From contig JAITII010000037.1 in the NCBI GenBank assembly GCA_031279515.1, positions 1 through 64,000 on the forward strand: a stretch of 64,000 bases of DNA, given 5' to 3'. The notes under the pieces are model-generated. The model saw nothing but the letters and a program-made list of their open reading frames with translations, had not been told where the DNA came from and did not search any database. Shown here piece by piece: positions 1 to 10,252 of this stretch. Both the position numbers and the translations under genes were made by a program. The DNA comes from Deltaproteobacteria bacterium (lineage in GTDB: Bacteria; Desulfobacterota; Desulfarculia; Adiutricales; Adiutricaceae). How positions within the stretch are numbered: position 1 is the first letter of the stretch; the number at the start of each line of letters is the position of its first letter.

Positions 1-45
1 CACGATCATGACCACGGGCACAAGCATCTCGTGAACGTGCTCTAG

Positions 46-768
46 GTTGTTGAGCCCGGTGATCTTCATCTCGTTCATCAGCACGAGGATCATGACCACG
101 GGCATCATCATCACGATCATGACCACGGGCACAAGCATCATGAGCATGAGCACGGGCATCACCATCACGATCATGACCACGGGCATCATCATCACGAGCA
201 TGAGCACGGGCATCATCATCACGATCATGACCACGATAAGCACGAGCACGGCCACAAGCACCATGACCATGGGCACAAGCATCATGACCATAAGCACGGC
301 GACAAGCATCATGACCATGAGCACGATGACCAGGGCCACAAGCATGAACATGACCACCACGACCATGAACACACCCACCACGAGGATGGCTCTGAGAACG
401 CCTCCATTGTCTCTTTTGAAAGGAACTACAAGATAGTCCCCCCTGAGGGTGTTAAGTCAGAGCTGATAATATCCAGCTTGGAGCTCTTCATGACAGAACT
501 CGCCTTAATCCTGCGGGCCGACAAGTTCATGGTGGGACATATCAAGGGCTATGTGACCTTTGACCACGGTGGCGCTATGGGCCTTTCCATTGTAAAGAGC
601 AAGGTTAATCGCAAGGAAGCAAATTACAATGCGGACCAGGTGACTAATGGCTTTAAGCTTGCTTTAACCAACATCGTATTTAAGGTGGATGAGAACGAAC
701 TCTGGCGCCTTGTGGAACTGGGCTTGAAAATAAGCCTACCCGGAACCCTAGTAGAATTAATCAAATAG
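46..768 (+). CDS. His-rich (HDHDHGHHHH...) protein with conserved-looking C-terminal domain; 5' end unresolved
   Basis: Frame 1 is open from 46 to 768: VVEPGDLHLVHQHEDHDHGHHHHDHDHGHKHHEHEHGHHHH... continuing into SLELFMTELALILRADKFMVGHIKGYVTFDHGG...LVELIK*. An in-frame TAG lies at 43-45 and there is no ATG/GTG/TTG before TTG 478. The listed ORF 47..436 is the wrong frame. Confidence 0.55.
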   Translation, partial: VVEPGDLHLVHQHEDHDHGHHHHDHDHGHKHHEHEHGHHHHDHDHGHHHHEHEHGHHHHDHDHDKHEHGHKHHDHGHKHHDHKHGDKHHDHEHDDQGHKHEHDHHDHEHTHHEDGSENASIVSFERNYKIVPPEGVKSELIISSLELFMTELALILRADKFMVGHIKGYVTFDHGGAMGLSIVKSKVNRKEANYNADQVTNGFKLALTNIVFKVDENELWRLVELGLKISLPGTLVELIK

Positions 769-790
769 CTAATTCTCATGGATTTATAGT

Positions 791-820
791 CTAAAAAAGG
801 GCCCTTGGGCCCTTTTTTAG
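791..820. terminator. Rho-independent-type terminator hairpin
   Basis: Perfect palindrome ctaaaaaagggccc-tt-gggcccttttttag just after the stop at 768. Confidence 0.8.
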
Positions 821-946
821 TTATAAAACAAATAGTTAAGCTTACAGATATAGTGCATCTAGCTATGATGTAACTATAATGCCTTAACTTTTATCTCCTA
901 AAATGCGCGCAAAAACCCATTAAACTATTCAAAGAGCCCAAGATTT

Positions 947-1804
947 TTATAGGTTTTTGCCTGGAGCTTTTTTTCTAGCCCCTATCTTTTTTGGAAGCTG
1001 GCTTTTTTTTGGTGATGATTTTTTCTTACTCTCAGCTTGCGCCTTTACAACTTCCGGGTACTTACAAAATTTTAGAGGACAGATGTTGCAGAGCGGCCTT
1101 TGGGAGCGACATAGCGCCCTTCCATGGGCTATGCCCTGGTGCGAGAACTTGCTCCAGCTAACTTTGGGAATAAGTTGTGCCAAATCCGCCTCCACCTTGG
1201 CGGGATCGGTATTTTTAGTGAGCCCTAAGCGCCTTGCAATCCTTCCTAAGTGGGTATCCACTGTGATGCCAGGAAGCCCAAAAGCATTGGCTACTACGCA
1301 GTTGGCTGTCTTGCGCCCTACCCCAGGAAGGCTAATTAACTCGTCTATCTGATTGGGCACCTTTCCTCCAAAGCGTTCCACCAAGGCCCTGGAGCAGTTC
1401 TTGATGTTATTAGCCTTCATGCGGAAAAACCCGCAACTTTTTATAATCTGCTCTATCTTCTCCACAGGTGCCCCGCCCATCTTTTCTGGGGTGGGGTATT
1501 TTTGCATAAGTACCGGGGCAACCTTATTGACCCTGGCATCTGTGCACTGGGCTGACAAGATAGTGGAAACCAAAAGGCCGTAGGGGTCCCTTTCATCCAA
1601 ACTGCAGGCTGCCTGGGGATAAAGCTCGTCAAAGGCCTTTAAGACTTTTTTAGCCAATGCCTTCTCTGTAGCCCCTACTTGAGAAATCTTGCCCTTTTGG
1701 CTTTTAGCTTCTACTTGACGCTTATTTACCTGGCCACCAGAACCCTTAGGGCTTTTACCCACTTTTGAGCTACTACCTATGTTTTTCTTAGCTATGGTGG
1801 ACAT
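947..1804 (-). CDS. nth: Endonuclease III (HhH-GPD DNA glycosylase/AP lyase) with Lys-rich N- and C-terminal extensions
   Basis: HhH motif LPGVGRKTANCVV, catalytic VDTHLGRIARRLG, 4Fe-4S cysteines CRSQRPLCNICPLKFC. Confidence 0.93.
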   Translation of the reverse strand: MSTIAKKNIGSSSKVGKSPKGSGGQVNKRQVEAKSQKGKISQVGATEKALAKKVLKAFDELYPQAACSLDERDPYGLLVSTILSAQCTDARVNKVAPVLMQKYPTPEKMGGAPVEKIEQIIKSCGFFRMKANNIKNCSRALVERFGGKVPNQIDELISLPGVGRKTANCVVANAFGLPGITVDTHLGRIARRLGLTKNTDPAKVEADLAQLIPKVSWSKFSHQGIAHGRALCRSQRPLCNICPLKFCKYPEVVKAQAESKKKSSPKKSQLPKKIGARKKAPGKNL

Positions 1805-1846
1805 AAATAATTGACCTTAAGGGTAAGCTTGTAAAAAAACATGCCC

Positions 1847-3856
1847 TTAAGAAATTATCTCCTCAATGAGCTTGGCTACATTTTCTTTTGTGAAACCCAG
1901 CTCCTTAAAGATGACATCAGCTGGCGCCGAAAAACCAAAATCCTCGTTGGAGAGTATCGTCCCTTTATCCCCGGCATACCTTTCCCAGCCCAAGGAAACT
2001 CCCGCCTCCACCACCAAGCGCTTTTGAACTGCCTCAGGAAGTACGGACTCACGGTACTCCGGGCTCTGTTCGGAAAAGAGCTCGAAAGAAGGCATGGATA
2101 CCAGCCGCACGTCCGTGCGGCTGGGGTTCAAGTCCAGGGCACAAAGGGCCAAGGAGACCTCTGAACCTGAGGCTATGACTATGGCAGAGGGCTGTCCATT
2201 GGGGGCGTCTTTTAAGATATAGCCTCCTTTCTTGGGACCCTCTAGGACTGAAGGATAATCTTTGGGATTTAAAACTTTAAGGTTCTGGCGGGAGAGGATG
2301 AGGGCGGAAGGCCCCTTTCTCTCCAAGGCTACAAGCCATAGGACTAAAGTCTCATAGGCATCGGCCGGCCTAAGGACCAAGAGCCGCGGCATGGCGCGCA
2401 GAGCCGCAATATGTTCCACGGGCTGGTGGGTGGGGCCGTCTTCACCTACGCCAACACTGTCGTGGCTTAAGACATAGATGACCCTTTGACCCATTAGGGC
2501 AGACAAGCGGAGGGCCGGTCTTAAGTAGTCGGAGAACACCAGAAAGGTCCCGCCGTAGGGTATGAAGCCTCCGTGGAGGGCCAGCCCATTCATGATGGCA
2601 CCCATGGCGGATTCCCTAACCCCATAGTGGATGTTGCGACCATTGGGGTTTAAGGACAGAAAGGACCCCAAACCGTTTAAGGTAGTCTTATTGGAGGGCG
2701 CCAAATCCGCGCTGCCCCCAATCAGCTCGGGAACAAGTCCGGCCAAAGCGTTTACTACAATTCCCGAGGCAGCCCTAGTAGCTATTGGTTTGTCCGGCGG
2801 AAATTCAATATCTAGCTTAACATCCAAATCAGTGGGCAAAAGTCCCTCTAAGCGGCGCAAGAGCTCGGCTTTCAGCTCGGGGTACTCCTTTCCGTAATCC
2901 TCCAAAAGCTTGTACCAATTGTCCAGGGCTTCCTGGTTTTTAGAGGCCCTATCCCGGAAGTTTTTGTAGACCCTTTCGTCTACGAAAAAGGGCTCTTTAT
3001 CCCCGTAGCCATAAAACTCGCGGGTTTTGGCCAGGTTTTCCGGACCCAAAGGCTCTCCGTGGGCTTCGGGCCTGTCTGCCTTTGGAGATCCTGCTCCCAA
3101 TTTAGTGCGGCACATAATAAGACTGGGCCTTTCCCTATCCGCCTTGGCATTGGAGAGCGCCAACTCCAAAGCCGGAAGCTCCTCCCCATTGGAGACCACT
3201 ATCACCTGCCAACCGTAGGCTAAAAAGCGCGCCTTTACGTCTTCGGTAAAGGTCAGATCCGTTGTGCCCTCTATGGTCATGTGGTTGTCGTCGTAGAGAA
3301 AGATGAGCTTGGAAAGCCCTAGTGTACCTGCCAGAGACGCAGCCTCAGAGGCAACGCCTTCCATCAGATCCCCATCGGAGACCAGGGCATAGGTATAGTG
3401 GTCAAAGAGGTCGTAGCCTGGCTTGTTATAGGTGGCAGCCAGGGCCCTTTCCGCCATGGCCATGCCCACCGCCATGGCAAAGCCCTGGCCCAAGGGGCCG
3501 GTAGTGGCCTCCACCCCTGGGGTTACGCCGTATTCCGGATGGCCCGGAGTGCGGCTGTGGGCCTGGCGAAAGTCCTTTAAATCGTCCATAGTAAGGTCGC
3601 TGCCGGAAAGGTGCAAAAGGGCATATAAAAGCGCTGACCCGTGTCCCGGGGACAGGATAAATCTATCCCTATTGGGCCAATGGGGTTCCCCGGGGACAGA
3701 GACTAAAAACCTTGTCCACAGGACGTAAAGCAAGGGCGCAGCCCCCAAGGGAAGGCCCGGGTGACCGCTCTTGGCCTTTTCCACCATATCGACGGCAAGG
3801 AGCCTTAAGGTATTTACCGAGGCCGTATCCTTTTTAGTGAAATCGCTTGTGGACAT
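1847..3856 (-). CDS. tkt: Transketolase
   Basis: Full-length 669 aa; [59 protein letters not shown]. Confidence 0.97.
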   Translation of the reverse strand: MSTSDFTKKDTASVNTLRLLAVDMVEKAKSGHPGLPLGAAPLLYVLWTRFLVSVPGEPHWPNRDRFILSPGHGSALLYALLHLSGSDLTMDDLKDFRQAHSRTPGHPEYGVTPGVEATTGPLGQGFAMAVGMAMAERALAATYNKPGYDLFDHYTYALVSDGDLMEGVASEAASLAGTLGLSKLIFLYDDNHMTIEGTTDLTFTEDVKARFLAYGWQVIVVSNGEELPALELALSNAKADRERPSLIMCRTKLGAGSPKADRPEAHGEPLGPENLAKTREFYGYGDKEPFFVDERVYKNFRDRASKNQEALDNWYKLLEDYGKEYPELKAELLRRLEGLLPTDLDVKLDIEFPPDKPIATRAASGIVVNALAGLVPELIGGSADLAPSNKTTLNGLGSFLSLNPNGRNIHYGVRESAMGAIMNGLALHGGFIPYGGTFLVFSDYLRPALRLSALMGQRVIYVLSHDSVGVGEDGPTHQPVEHIAALRAMPRLLVLRPADAYETLVLWLVALERKGPSALILSRQNLKVLNPKDYPSVLEGPKKGGYILKDAPNGQPSAIVIASGSEVSLALCALDLNPSRTDVRLVSMPSFELFSEQSPEYRESVLPEAVQKRLVVEAGVSLGWERYAGDKGTILSNEDFGFSAPADVIFKELGFTKENVAKLIEEIIS

Positions 3857-4657
3857 AGGGATTCTCCTGTGATGCTAAGGTTTTGGATGCTCCCAATTTC
3901 TGTGCTGGGGACAAAATTAGGCTAATTACCCATGGCCCCTTTTTTTATTTCCGAGCTATCCGCCTCGCGTCTTATATTAATTTAAGCCACCGGCTACTAT
4001 TAAAACTTACAAAAATCATAGGTAAATTTAGATAAAACATTCGATAATAGGCATTTATCTTATCACATGCAACATTTTAAATTCTGCGTACTAGACATCG
4101 CATGCAAGGCTTTAAAAATGGTTTTCTACTTTAAATAAAAATATAGATGCCCTGGTTTTTAATGCGTGAGCCTTAGGGTATCTGATAGCTATAGTTTACA
4201 AAATATTTATAGATGCCTTTCCAAATTCAATAGAGCTTACTAGTAAGGGCTAGCTCCATTTCTAGCTGCTTCATGCTAAAGTTTTAAGTATTTCAAAATT
4301 GCCCGTTTTCTAACCTTTTTTTCTGCTACGACAATGCTTAGTACTTTCCATTAAGTAGGCTTTATTACATCAGAAAAATCTTATTGAAGCTCTTTTTTAT
4401 CCTAAAATGGTTTCAAGCATATTACATCGTTAAAATCAAAGGATGCATGGAGGGCCAAAGAAAATATCGAAGATAATTCAAATGATAAAAAAGTCTTGGA
4501 ATTTTCTTATTGTATTTGTAGCTTTTTGATTTGTCAACAGATATTTAAATACTTCCATCTGCGGCCCTTTCTTCTTTTGGGACAATTTTTGGAAGGCTCT
4601 TTAAATTAAGGTATTGGGGTTTAAAAGATTACCCCGTCCTATTAACCTATCTCCAAT

Positions 4658-5962
4658 TTATGCTTTCACCACCGTTGGGCCTAGGGGAAAGGCGCCCCTG
4701 GTGTCTATCAAGAGCTTGGAGTTTTTGCCTATGAGGTCGTGGTCAAAGGACTTGTGGTTGGTGAGCATCACCACGGCGTCGTAAGAGGCGATATTGTCCT
4801 GCGTCAAGGGGATGGATTTGAGATTGTAGGTGGCTCTGCGGGTGGGCGGCAATTCAGGGACATGGGGGTCGGAGTAATCTACCTTTGCCTCGGCTTCCAA
4901 GAGGAGCCTTAGGACCTCCAGGGAAGGAGACTCGCGCATATCCTCCACATTCTTTTTATAGGCCATCCCCAAGAGGAGCACCTTAGAGCCCTTTAAAGGG
5001 AGTCCCCTCTCGTTTAAGGCTTTGATGAGCTTATCCACCACATAGCGGGGCATGGAAGAATTTATCTCTCCGGCCAGCTCGATAAAACGGGTGTGGATCC
5101 CAAAGGCCCTGGCCTTCCAGGTGAGGTAGAAGGGATCTATGGGGATGCAGTGGCCCCCTATGCCAGGGCCCGGATAAAAGGGCGTAAAGCCAAAGGGTTT
5201 AGTGGCAGCTGCATTGATGACCTCGTGGATGTCCAGGTTCATGCTGTCAGCTACTAATTTGAGCTCATTTACAAGCCCAATATTGACAGCCCGGTAGATG
5301 TTCTCCAAAAGTTTGGTGAGCTCAGCTGCTTCAGGTGAAGAGACGGGCACCATCTTGGCTACCACCTGGCTGTAAAGGGCCAGACCCACCCGGGTGCAAG
5401 ATGGAGTTACGCCCCCCAGGACCTTTGGGATGGTCTGAGTCTTAAAATCTGGGTTAGCGGGATCCTCCCTTTCAGGGCTGTAGACGAGAAAAAAGTTGCG
5501 GCCTATGTTAAAGCCTTTGGCCTCCAAGGGGGGCTTTAGAACCTCCGAGGTGGTACCGGGATAGGTGGTGCTCTCCAAGGACAAGAGCTGCCCCTCTTTA
5601 AAGTGGGGCAAAAGTGACTCTACTGTCCCTTCCACAAAGCTTAAATCCGGTTCCTGGTGGCGGGTAAGAGGCGTTGGTACGCAGATTATGATGGCATCTG
5701 CTTCCCTGGCCAGTTGAAAATCCGTGGTGGCGGAAAAGAGCGCAGCCGAATTTTTCAGCCTGTCTTTTGAGATATGGCCAATGTAGCTCTCCCTCCTTCC
5801 GATCTTTTTGACCTTCTCCCCGTCCACGTCCATACCTATGACCTGGTAGCCGGCCTCGGCAAAGGAAAGGGCCAGGGGAAGACCCACGTAGCCCAGGCCC
5901 ACTATGGCGACAATGGTCTTTTTCTCAGATACCTTTTCCAAAAAGATCTTTTCATAGTCCAT
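4658..5962 (-). CDS. wbpA: UDP-N-acetyl-D-glucosamine 6-dehydrogenase (WbpA-type nucleotide-sugar dehydrogenase)
   Basis: VGLGYVGLPLALSFAEAGYQVIGMDVD; GPGIGGHCIPIDPFYLTWKARAFG, typical of the WbpA subgroup. Confidence 0.88.
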   Translation of the reverse strand: MDYEKIFLEKVSEKKTIVAIVGLGYVGLPLALSFAEAGYQVIGMDVDGEKVKKIGRRESYIGHISKDRLKNSAALFSATTDFQLAREADAIIICVPTPLTRHQEPDLSFVEGTVESLLPHFKEGQLLSLESTTYPGTTSEVLKPPLEAKGFNIGRNFFLVYSPEREDPANPDFKTQTIPKVLGGVTPSCTRVGLALYSQVVAKMVPVSSPEAAELTKLLENIYRAVNIGLVNELKLVADSMNLDIHEVINAAATKPFGFTPFYPGPGIGGHCIPIDPFYLTWKARAFGIHTRFIELAGEINSSMPRYVVDKLIKALNERGLPLKGSKVLLLGMAYKKNVEDMRESPSLEVLRLLLEAEAKVDYSDPHVPELPPTRRATYNLKSIPLTQDNIASYDAVVMLTNHKSFDHDLIGKNSKLLIDTRGAFPLGPTVVKA

Positions 5963-5967
5963 AATCT

Positions 5968-7104
5968 TTATCCTTTGATTGCCGCCTTCAAAGCGTCCGT
6001 TACCCTATCTATGTCGCTTTCCTCCAGGTAGGGATGCATAGGAAGGGAAAGCACTACTTCAGATAAATTCTCAGCTATAGGGCACTCGCCCACCCTAGCA
6101 GCTCCGTAGGCATAGGCCGGCTGCTTGTGGAGGGGTTTGGGATAATACACCATGGTGGGAATACCTTGGTCCTTTAATTGCGCCTGGACCCTATCCCTTT
6201 GCCCCCTTTTAAGCTTTACCGTGTACTGGGCATAGGCGCTTAGGTAGCCCGGGGGAATTGAAGGAACCTCCACAATATCCGCCAGTCTTTCGTTGTAAAG
6301 GGAAGCGGCCTTTTGCCGCAACTGTAATTCCTGGGGAAATACCTTGAGCTTGGCTAAAAGCACCCCTGCCTGGAGGGTATCCAACCTGGAGTTCATGCCC
6401 ACCCTTTGGTGCTCATACTTGTCCTTTCCCTGCCCATGACTTTTGAGGCTCCTTAAAACTTTTGCCAACTCGCCATCTGAGGTGAAGACGGCTCCCCCGT
6501 CCCCGTAACAGCCCAAGGGTTTGGCAGGGAAAAAACTTGTCCCCGCCACCTGGCCAAAGCTTCCGGCGATTTTTTCCCCTATCCTACTCCCAAAGCCCTG
6601 GGCAGCGTCTTCCAGGATAAAGAGATTGTATTTTTTGGCTATGGCCTCTATGGCAGGGTAGTCCGCCGGTAGCCCGAAGAGATCCACACAAATGATACCC
6701 TTAGGTATGTATTGCCCGCTTTCCCTTAAGAGAACAATCTTTTGCTCCAGGTCTTTTGGGCACATATTAAAGGTCACCGGATCCACGTCCACAAACACCG
6801 GGGCTGCCCCCCTCAAAGAGATAACCTCGGCTGTGGCAATAAAGGTAAAGGTGGGACAAAAGACCGCATCTAGGGGTTTAAGCTCCAAGGCCAAAAGAGG
6901 AAGGGTCAAGGCGTCGGTACCATTGGCACAAGTTATTGCATGGGGCACCCCTACGTAATTGGCCAAGGCCTCTTCCAACTCGGCTACATAAGGGCCCTGG
7001 ATAAAGGCGCAGCTGTCTATGACCTTGTGGAGCCTTTGCGCCAAATCGTCTTTAATTTCATTGTATTGTTTTTTCAGATCGATAAAAGCTAGAGAACTTG
7101 CCAT
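5968..7104 (-). CDS. DegT/DnrJ/EryC1 (WbpE-like) PLP-dependent sugar aminotransferase
   Basis: FIDLKKQYNEIKDDL..., CANGTDALTLPLLAL, EDAAQGFGS, TSFFPAKPLGCYGDGGAVFT. Confidence 0.92.
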   Translation of the reverse strand: MASSLAFIDLKKQYNEIKDDLAQRLHKVIDSCAFIQGPYVAELEEALANYVGVPHAITCANGTDALTLPLLALELKPLDAVFCPTFTFIATAEVISLRGAAPVFVDVDPVTFNMCPKDLEQKIVLLRESGQYIPKGIICVDLFGLPADYPAIEAIAKKYNLFILEDAAQGFGSRIGEKIAGSFGQVAGTSFFPAKPLGCYGDGGAVFTSDGELAKVLRSLKSHGQGKDKYEHQRVGMNSRLDTLQAGVLLAKLKVFPQELQLRQKAASLYNERLADIVEVPSIPPGYLSAYAQYTVKLKRGQRDRVQAQLKDQGIPTMVYYPKPLHKQPAYAYGAARVGECPIAENLSEVVLSLPMHPYLEESDIDRVTDALKAAIKG

Positions 7105-7235
7105 AAATCCTCATAAACTTGCGCGAGATGGCGATTTAAAAATGAACTTTTGGGCCTTTCTTATGCAAGGTGATGATAAAAAATGAAATTGGTCTAAAAA
7201 AGGCAAGGGAAAGAAAAGCCCCAAAAGAACTATAT

Positions 7236-7410
7236 TAGTAGATAACTAGAAAAGTAGAAAAGCAGATAACTATAATAAGTAGAAAAGCAGATAACTATAA
7301 TAAGTAGAAAAGTAGAAAACTATAATAAGTAGAAAAGCAGAAAAGTAGAAAAGTAAAAAAGTAGAAAAGTAGAAAAGTAGAAAAGCAGAAAACTATAATA
7401 AGTAGAAAAG
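7236..7410. repeat. AT-rich tandem repeat, 8-bp (aaaagtag) unit mixed with a ~25-bp unit containing aaaagcagataactataataagtag
   Basis: Visible iteration: aaaagcagataactataataagtag x2, then aaaagtagaaaactataataagtag, then serial aaaagtag/aaaagcag. Confidence 0.9.
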
Positions 7411-7450
7411 TTGATTAGTTGATTAATAGCCTATTAGCTTGAGTTTAAGA

Positions 7451-9028
7451 TTACTCAGAAGGGCTAAGCTTCCCTTTGCTTTCCAGGTATTTTTGGCCGC
7501 AGGAGGGGCATTTAAGATCTAAAGGGAGCTTAGTGCCACAGCGGCACATCCAGGCGCTGCGGCGGGCCGGAGTTCCTTTCATGAGGGCATAGGCTGGGAC
7601 GTCGGAGGTGACAGTAGCACCTGCGGCAATAAAGGAATACTCTCCCAAGGTGTGCCCGCAGACTATGGTGGCATTGGCGCCAATGGATGCGCCCCGGCAC
7701 ACCTTGGTGGGCAGCATCTCCTGCATGCGGCGGATAAAAGCCCTGGGATTTATGACATTGGTAAAGACCATGCTGGGGCCGCAGAAGACCTCGTCTTCCA
7801 GTTCCACGCCCTCGTAGACAGAGACATTGTTTTGGATCTTGCAGTTATTTCCTATCTTGACCCTGGGTCCTATTACCACGTTTTGGCCAACATTGCAGCC
7901 GCTTCCCAAAACCGAACCCTCCAGGATATGCGTGAAATGCCAGATGCGGCAGCCGGGACCCAATATGGCCCCGCTATCCACTATGGCCGTGGGGTGGATA
8001 GAGGAGCTGTGCCCTGTTTCTATGGGCTCAGGTACCTGGGGACGGGCCTCCTTATAGGCCCTTTCCAGGGCATCCAGGACTGAAAGCACAGAGAGGGCTT
8101 CCTCCCCGTGGCTATCCGGCGGTCTTTCCCTAGTGCTTATGGCCTTTAAAAAGGCTTGGCACTCTTCCCTTAAAGGCTCGACCGGGGTAAGGGGCACCTT
8201 GATGGGCTCGGAAACTTTCGCATTGGGAACTAGGCCCTTCCACTCTATGCGGTGGGGATAGAGGACCAACTTGTCCTCCCAGGGGGCAAGGTCGTCAAAG
8301 ACCGCCATCTTGTCCAAACCCACCACCACCAAGCGCACTTCTTTAAAGGGATTTAACCAGGAAACGGAGATATGTGCAGTGACCCCGGCGGGAAAGATGA
8401 GATCGCATTGGGCCATATCCGCTATGCCTTCCGTGAGCCAGGCCCCTCCAGAGGCCAATACCTTGAGGGGCATGGCCCCCAAAAGATTCATAATTAGGCT
8501 AATGGAGTGGGGAGCCAAGGACCAGAGGGCGTCCTCCTCCACCCGCAATTTCCCTAAGTTTAGCCTAGTTGACCTGATATGGCACAGGCGCCCAAATTCC
8601 CCGGCGCGTATGAGCTCAGTTAGCTTAGTTATAGCCGGATGGCGGTTTAACAGGTGATCCACCATGAGGATAAGGCCCTTTGAGCGAGCTAAAGAGACCA
8701 CCTTTCTGCCATCTTCCATGGAAAGGGCCAGGGGTTTTTCCACCAAGAGGTCCTTGCCAGCTCCTAAGACCTCTAAGGCGCCTTGAGCGTGCTGTAAGGC
8801 AGGTGTTGCCAAGGCCACGCCCTTTACCTCCGGGTCTTTTAAGATCTCTTCTAAACTGGAGACCCCTATTACCCCTGGATACTCCTCTAGGATGGACCTT
8901 AGGGTATCCGGGTTGGAGTCCGCCACCACCTTGAGGCAGCCGATGTTATAGAAATTCCGCACCAAGTTTTTTCCCCAGTAGCCTGTCCCTGCCACAGCTA
9001 TCTTGGGAAGCGATTTTCTTAAAACCAT
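7451..9028 (-). CDS. Fused Gfo/Idh/MocA sugar dehydrogenase (WbpB-like) + left-handed beta-helix N-acetyltransferase (WbpD-like)
   Basis: N-terminus KIAVAGTGYWGKNLVRNF...VEKPLALS; C-terminus hexapeptide repeats SSIHPTAIVDSGAILGPGCRIWHFTHI...GTPARRSAWMCRCG with terminal Zn-ribbon-like Cys. Confidence 0.9.
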   Translation of the reverse strand: MVLRKSLPKIAVAGTGYWGKNLVRNFYNIGCLKVVADSNPDTLRSILEEYPGVIGVSSLEEILKDPEVKGVALATPALQHAQGALEVLGAGKDLLVEKPLALSMEDGRKVVSLARSKGLILMVDHLLNRHPAITKLTELIRAGEFGRLCHIRSTRLNLGKLRVEEDALWSLAPHSISLIMNLLGAMPLKVLASGGAWLTEGIADMAQCDLIFPAGVTAHISVSWLNPFKEVRLVVVGLDKMAVFDDLAPWEDKLVLYPHRIEWKGLVPNAKVSEPIKVPLTPVEPLREECQAFLKAISTRERPPDSHGEEALSVLSVLDALERAYKEARPQVPEPIETGHSSSIHPTAIVDSGAILGPGCRIWHFTHILEGSVLGSGCNVGQNVVIGPRVKIGNNCKIQNNVSVYEGVELEDEVFCGPSMVFTNVINPRAFIRRMQEMLPTKVCRGASIGANATIVCGHTLGEYSFIAAGATVTSDVPAYALMKGTPARRSAWMCRCGTKLPLDLKCPSCGQKYLESKGKLSPSE

Positions 9029-9235
9029 AATATGACAACTGACCTCTTGGCTTAGACGATTAAATTCTATAGATGAGTAAATAAATAGAGTCCCAAAAAG
9101 GTCTGGAGAGGGCCAATGGGGTAGAACATAGCTCTAAAAAAAAATTAAACCTTAAGTTAACAGATTTCCACAATATTTAGCTTAAATAATTTTTCTTTCC
9201 CCCTTATGTAGTTGAAATTTTGCTCTGCCCTCCAG

Positions 9236-10201
9236 CTAATTTCCGGCCTTTAAGGCTTCTAGAGCCTCACTTTCTTCAGGAAAAAAGGAGTAGGGCTTTT
9301 GCATGTCCAAAACGGCAAACATCAGGTAAAAATCGCTCTGCTCGTCAGTGGATAATAGGATCTTTAGCTTCTGGCCCCAAAAATTATAAAGCCTTTCCAA
9401 AAGCCGCACCTCTGGGGTTGTAAAGCTGGTCATGTGGCGCATGTCTAGGATTAATCCCAAAGGATTGTGGCCGGCTAACTTTTGGGACTCTTCCAAATAG
9501 TTCTCCCCCTTGTCCAAAAGCTCCCCGTTTTCCAAGACTATCTTTTGCACAGCAGAGCTGGGATCGAAGCTTTGGTACTGGGATTCTTTTGGGGGATCCA
9601 TTGGAGGAGTTGGAGGAGTGGGAAGAGCTGTTTGACCCGTAGCAGCTGGGGGGGTGGGAAGGGCTAAGGGAGCAGCGGTAGTGGAAGGGGCCAAGGGAGC
9701 ACTAGGGGCTTGGGTGGTGGGGAGGGCCGTGGGATTCGTAGCGGCCTCCCCTTGGAGGTAAGAGTCCCCGGGATGGACGGCAGCTTCTTGGCCAACTCCC
9801 CATTCTAAAGAGGCCTGGGCCTCGTTTAGGGCGTCCAGGAGGTTGGGTAGCCAGTCCACATCGTCATCTTCGTCATTTTCCAGGCGGCCCATGATGGCCT
9901 CTGCCGTGTCTAAGACCTGGAAGAGGGCTTCTACCACATTGGGTGGACACTTGCGATCTGCAGTATCCCGCACAGTTTGTAATAAGCTCTCAGCTGCGTG
10001 GAGGAGCTCATAGAGGTGCCTCTGGTTGACAAAACCGCTATTGCCTTTAATGGTATGGAGGGTTCCCATCAATGAGTTGAGGCTCTCTAAAGATCCTGGA
10101 TTCTTCTCTAGGGCCAAAAGCTGGCTGGAGGCATTTGACAGATGCTCCCTGGAATCAAAGATAAACTCTTCTAAGAGATCGCTGGACATCACTACCCTCA
10201 C
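9236..10201 (-). CDS. HPt-domain (CheA P1-like) protein with Pro/Ala-rich linker and unknown C-terminal domain
   Basis: FIFDSREHLSNASSQLLALEKNPG...LMGTLHTIKGNSGFVNQRHLYELLHAAESLL, the phosphoacceptor H-x-x-K-G signature. No kinase domain present. Confidence 0.8.
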   Translation of the reverse strand: MRVVMSSDLLEEFIFDSREHLSNASSQLLALEKNPGSLESLNSLMGTLHTIKGNSGFVNQRHLYELLHAAESLLQTVRDTADRKCPPNVVEALFQVLDTAEAIMGRLENDEDDDVDWLPNLLDALNEAQASLEWGVGQEAAVHPGDSYLQGEAATNPTALPTTQAPSAPLAPSTTAAPLALPTPPAATGQTALPTPPTPPMDPPKESQYQSFDPSSAVQKIVLENGELLDKGENYLEESQKLAGHNPLGLILDMRHMTSFTTPEVRLLERLYNFWGQKLKILLSTDEQSDFYLMFAVLDMQKPYSFFPEESEALEALKAGN

Positions 10202-10225
10202 TCTTTTTATCAGGCTAACTTTAAT

Positions 10226-10252
10226 GCGGGCCCAAATTGACTTTGGGCCCGC
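10226..10252. promoter_or_regulatory. Perfect 11-bp GC-rich hairpin in the 5' leader of the HPt gene
   Basis: gcgggcccaaa-ttgac-tttgggcccgc, ~25 nt upstream of the minus-strand start at 10201. Confidence 0.5.

Noticed and set aside
43-45. TAG as a recoded (pyrrolysine-type) codon, also suggested by TAGs in the 17.5-18.2 kb pseudogene
   Set aside because: Intact genes here (apgM, thioesterase, AAA_15-like, RnfB-like fusion) appear to end in TAG, so TAG acts as an ordinary stop.
47-436. ORF 47..436 (Ile/Thr/Met-rich)
   Set aside because: Out-of-frame reading of His-rich cat/cac codons; the frame continuing to 768 gives a sensible protein.
957-3728. Plus-strand ORFs antisense to nth and tkt
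   Set aside because: Shadow ORFs opposite highly conserved genes, with no RBS or domain support.
7236-7410. CRISPR array
   Set aside because: Units are short, contiguous and without unique spacers; no cas genes in the window.
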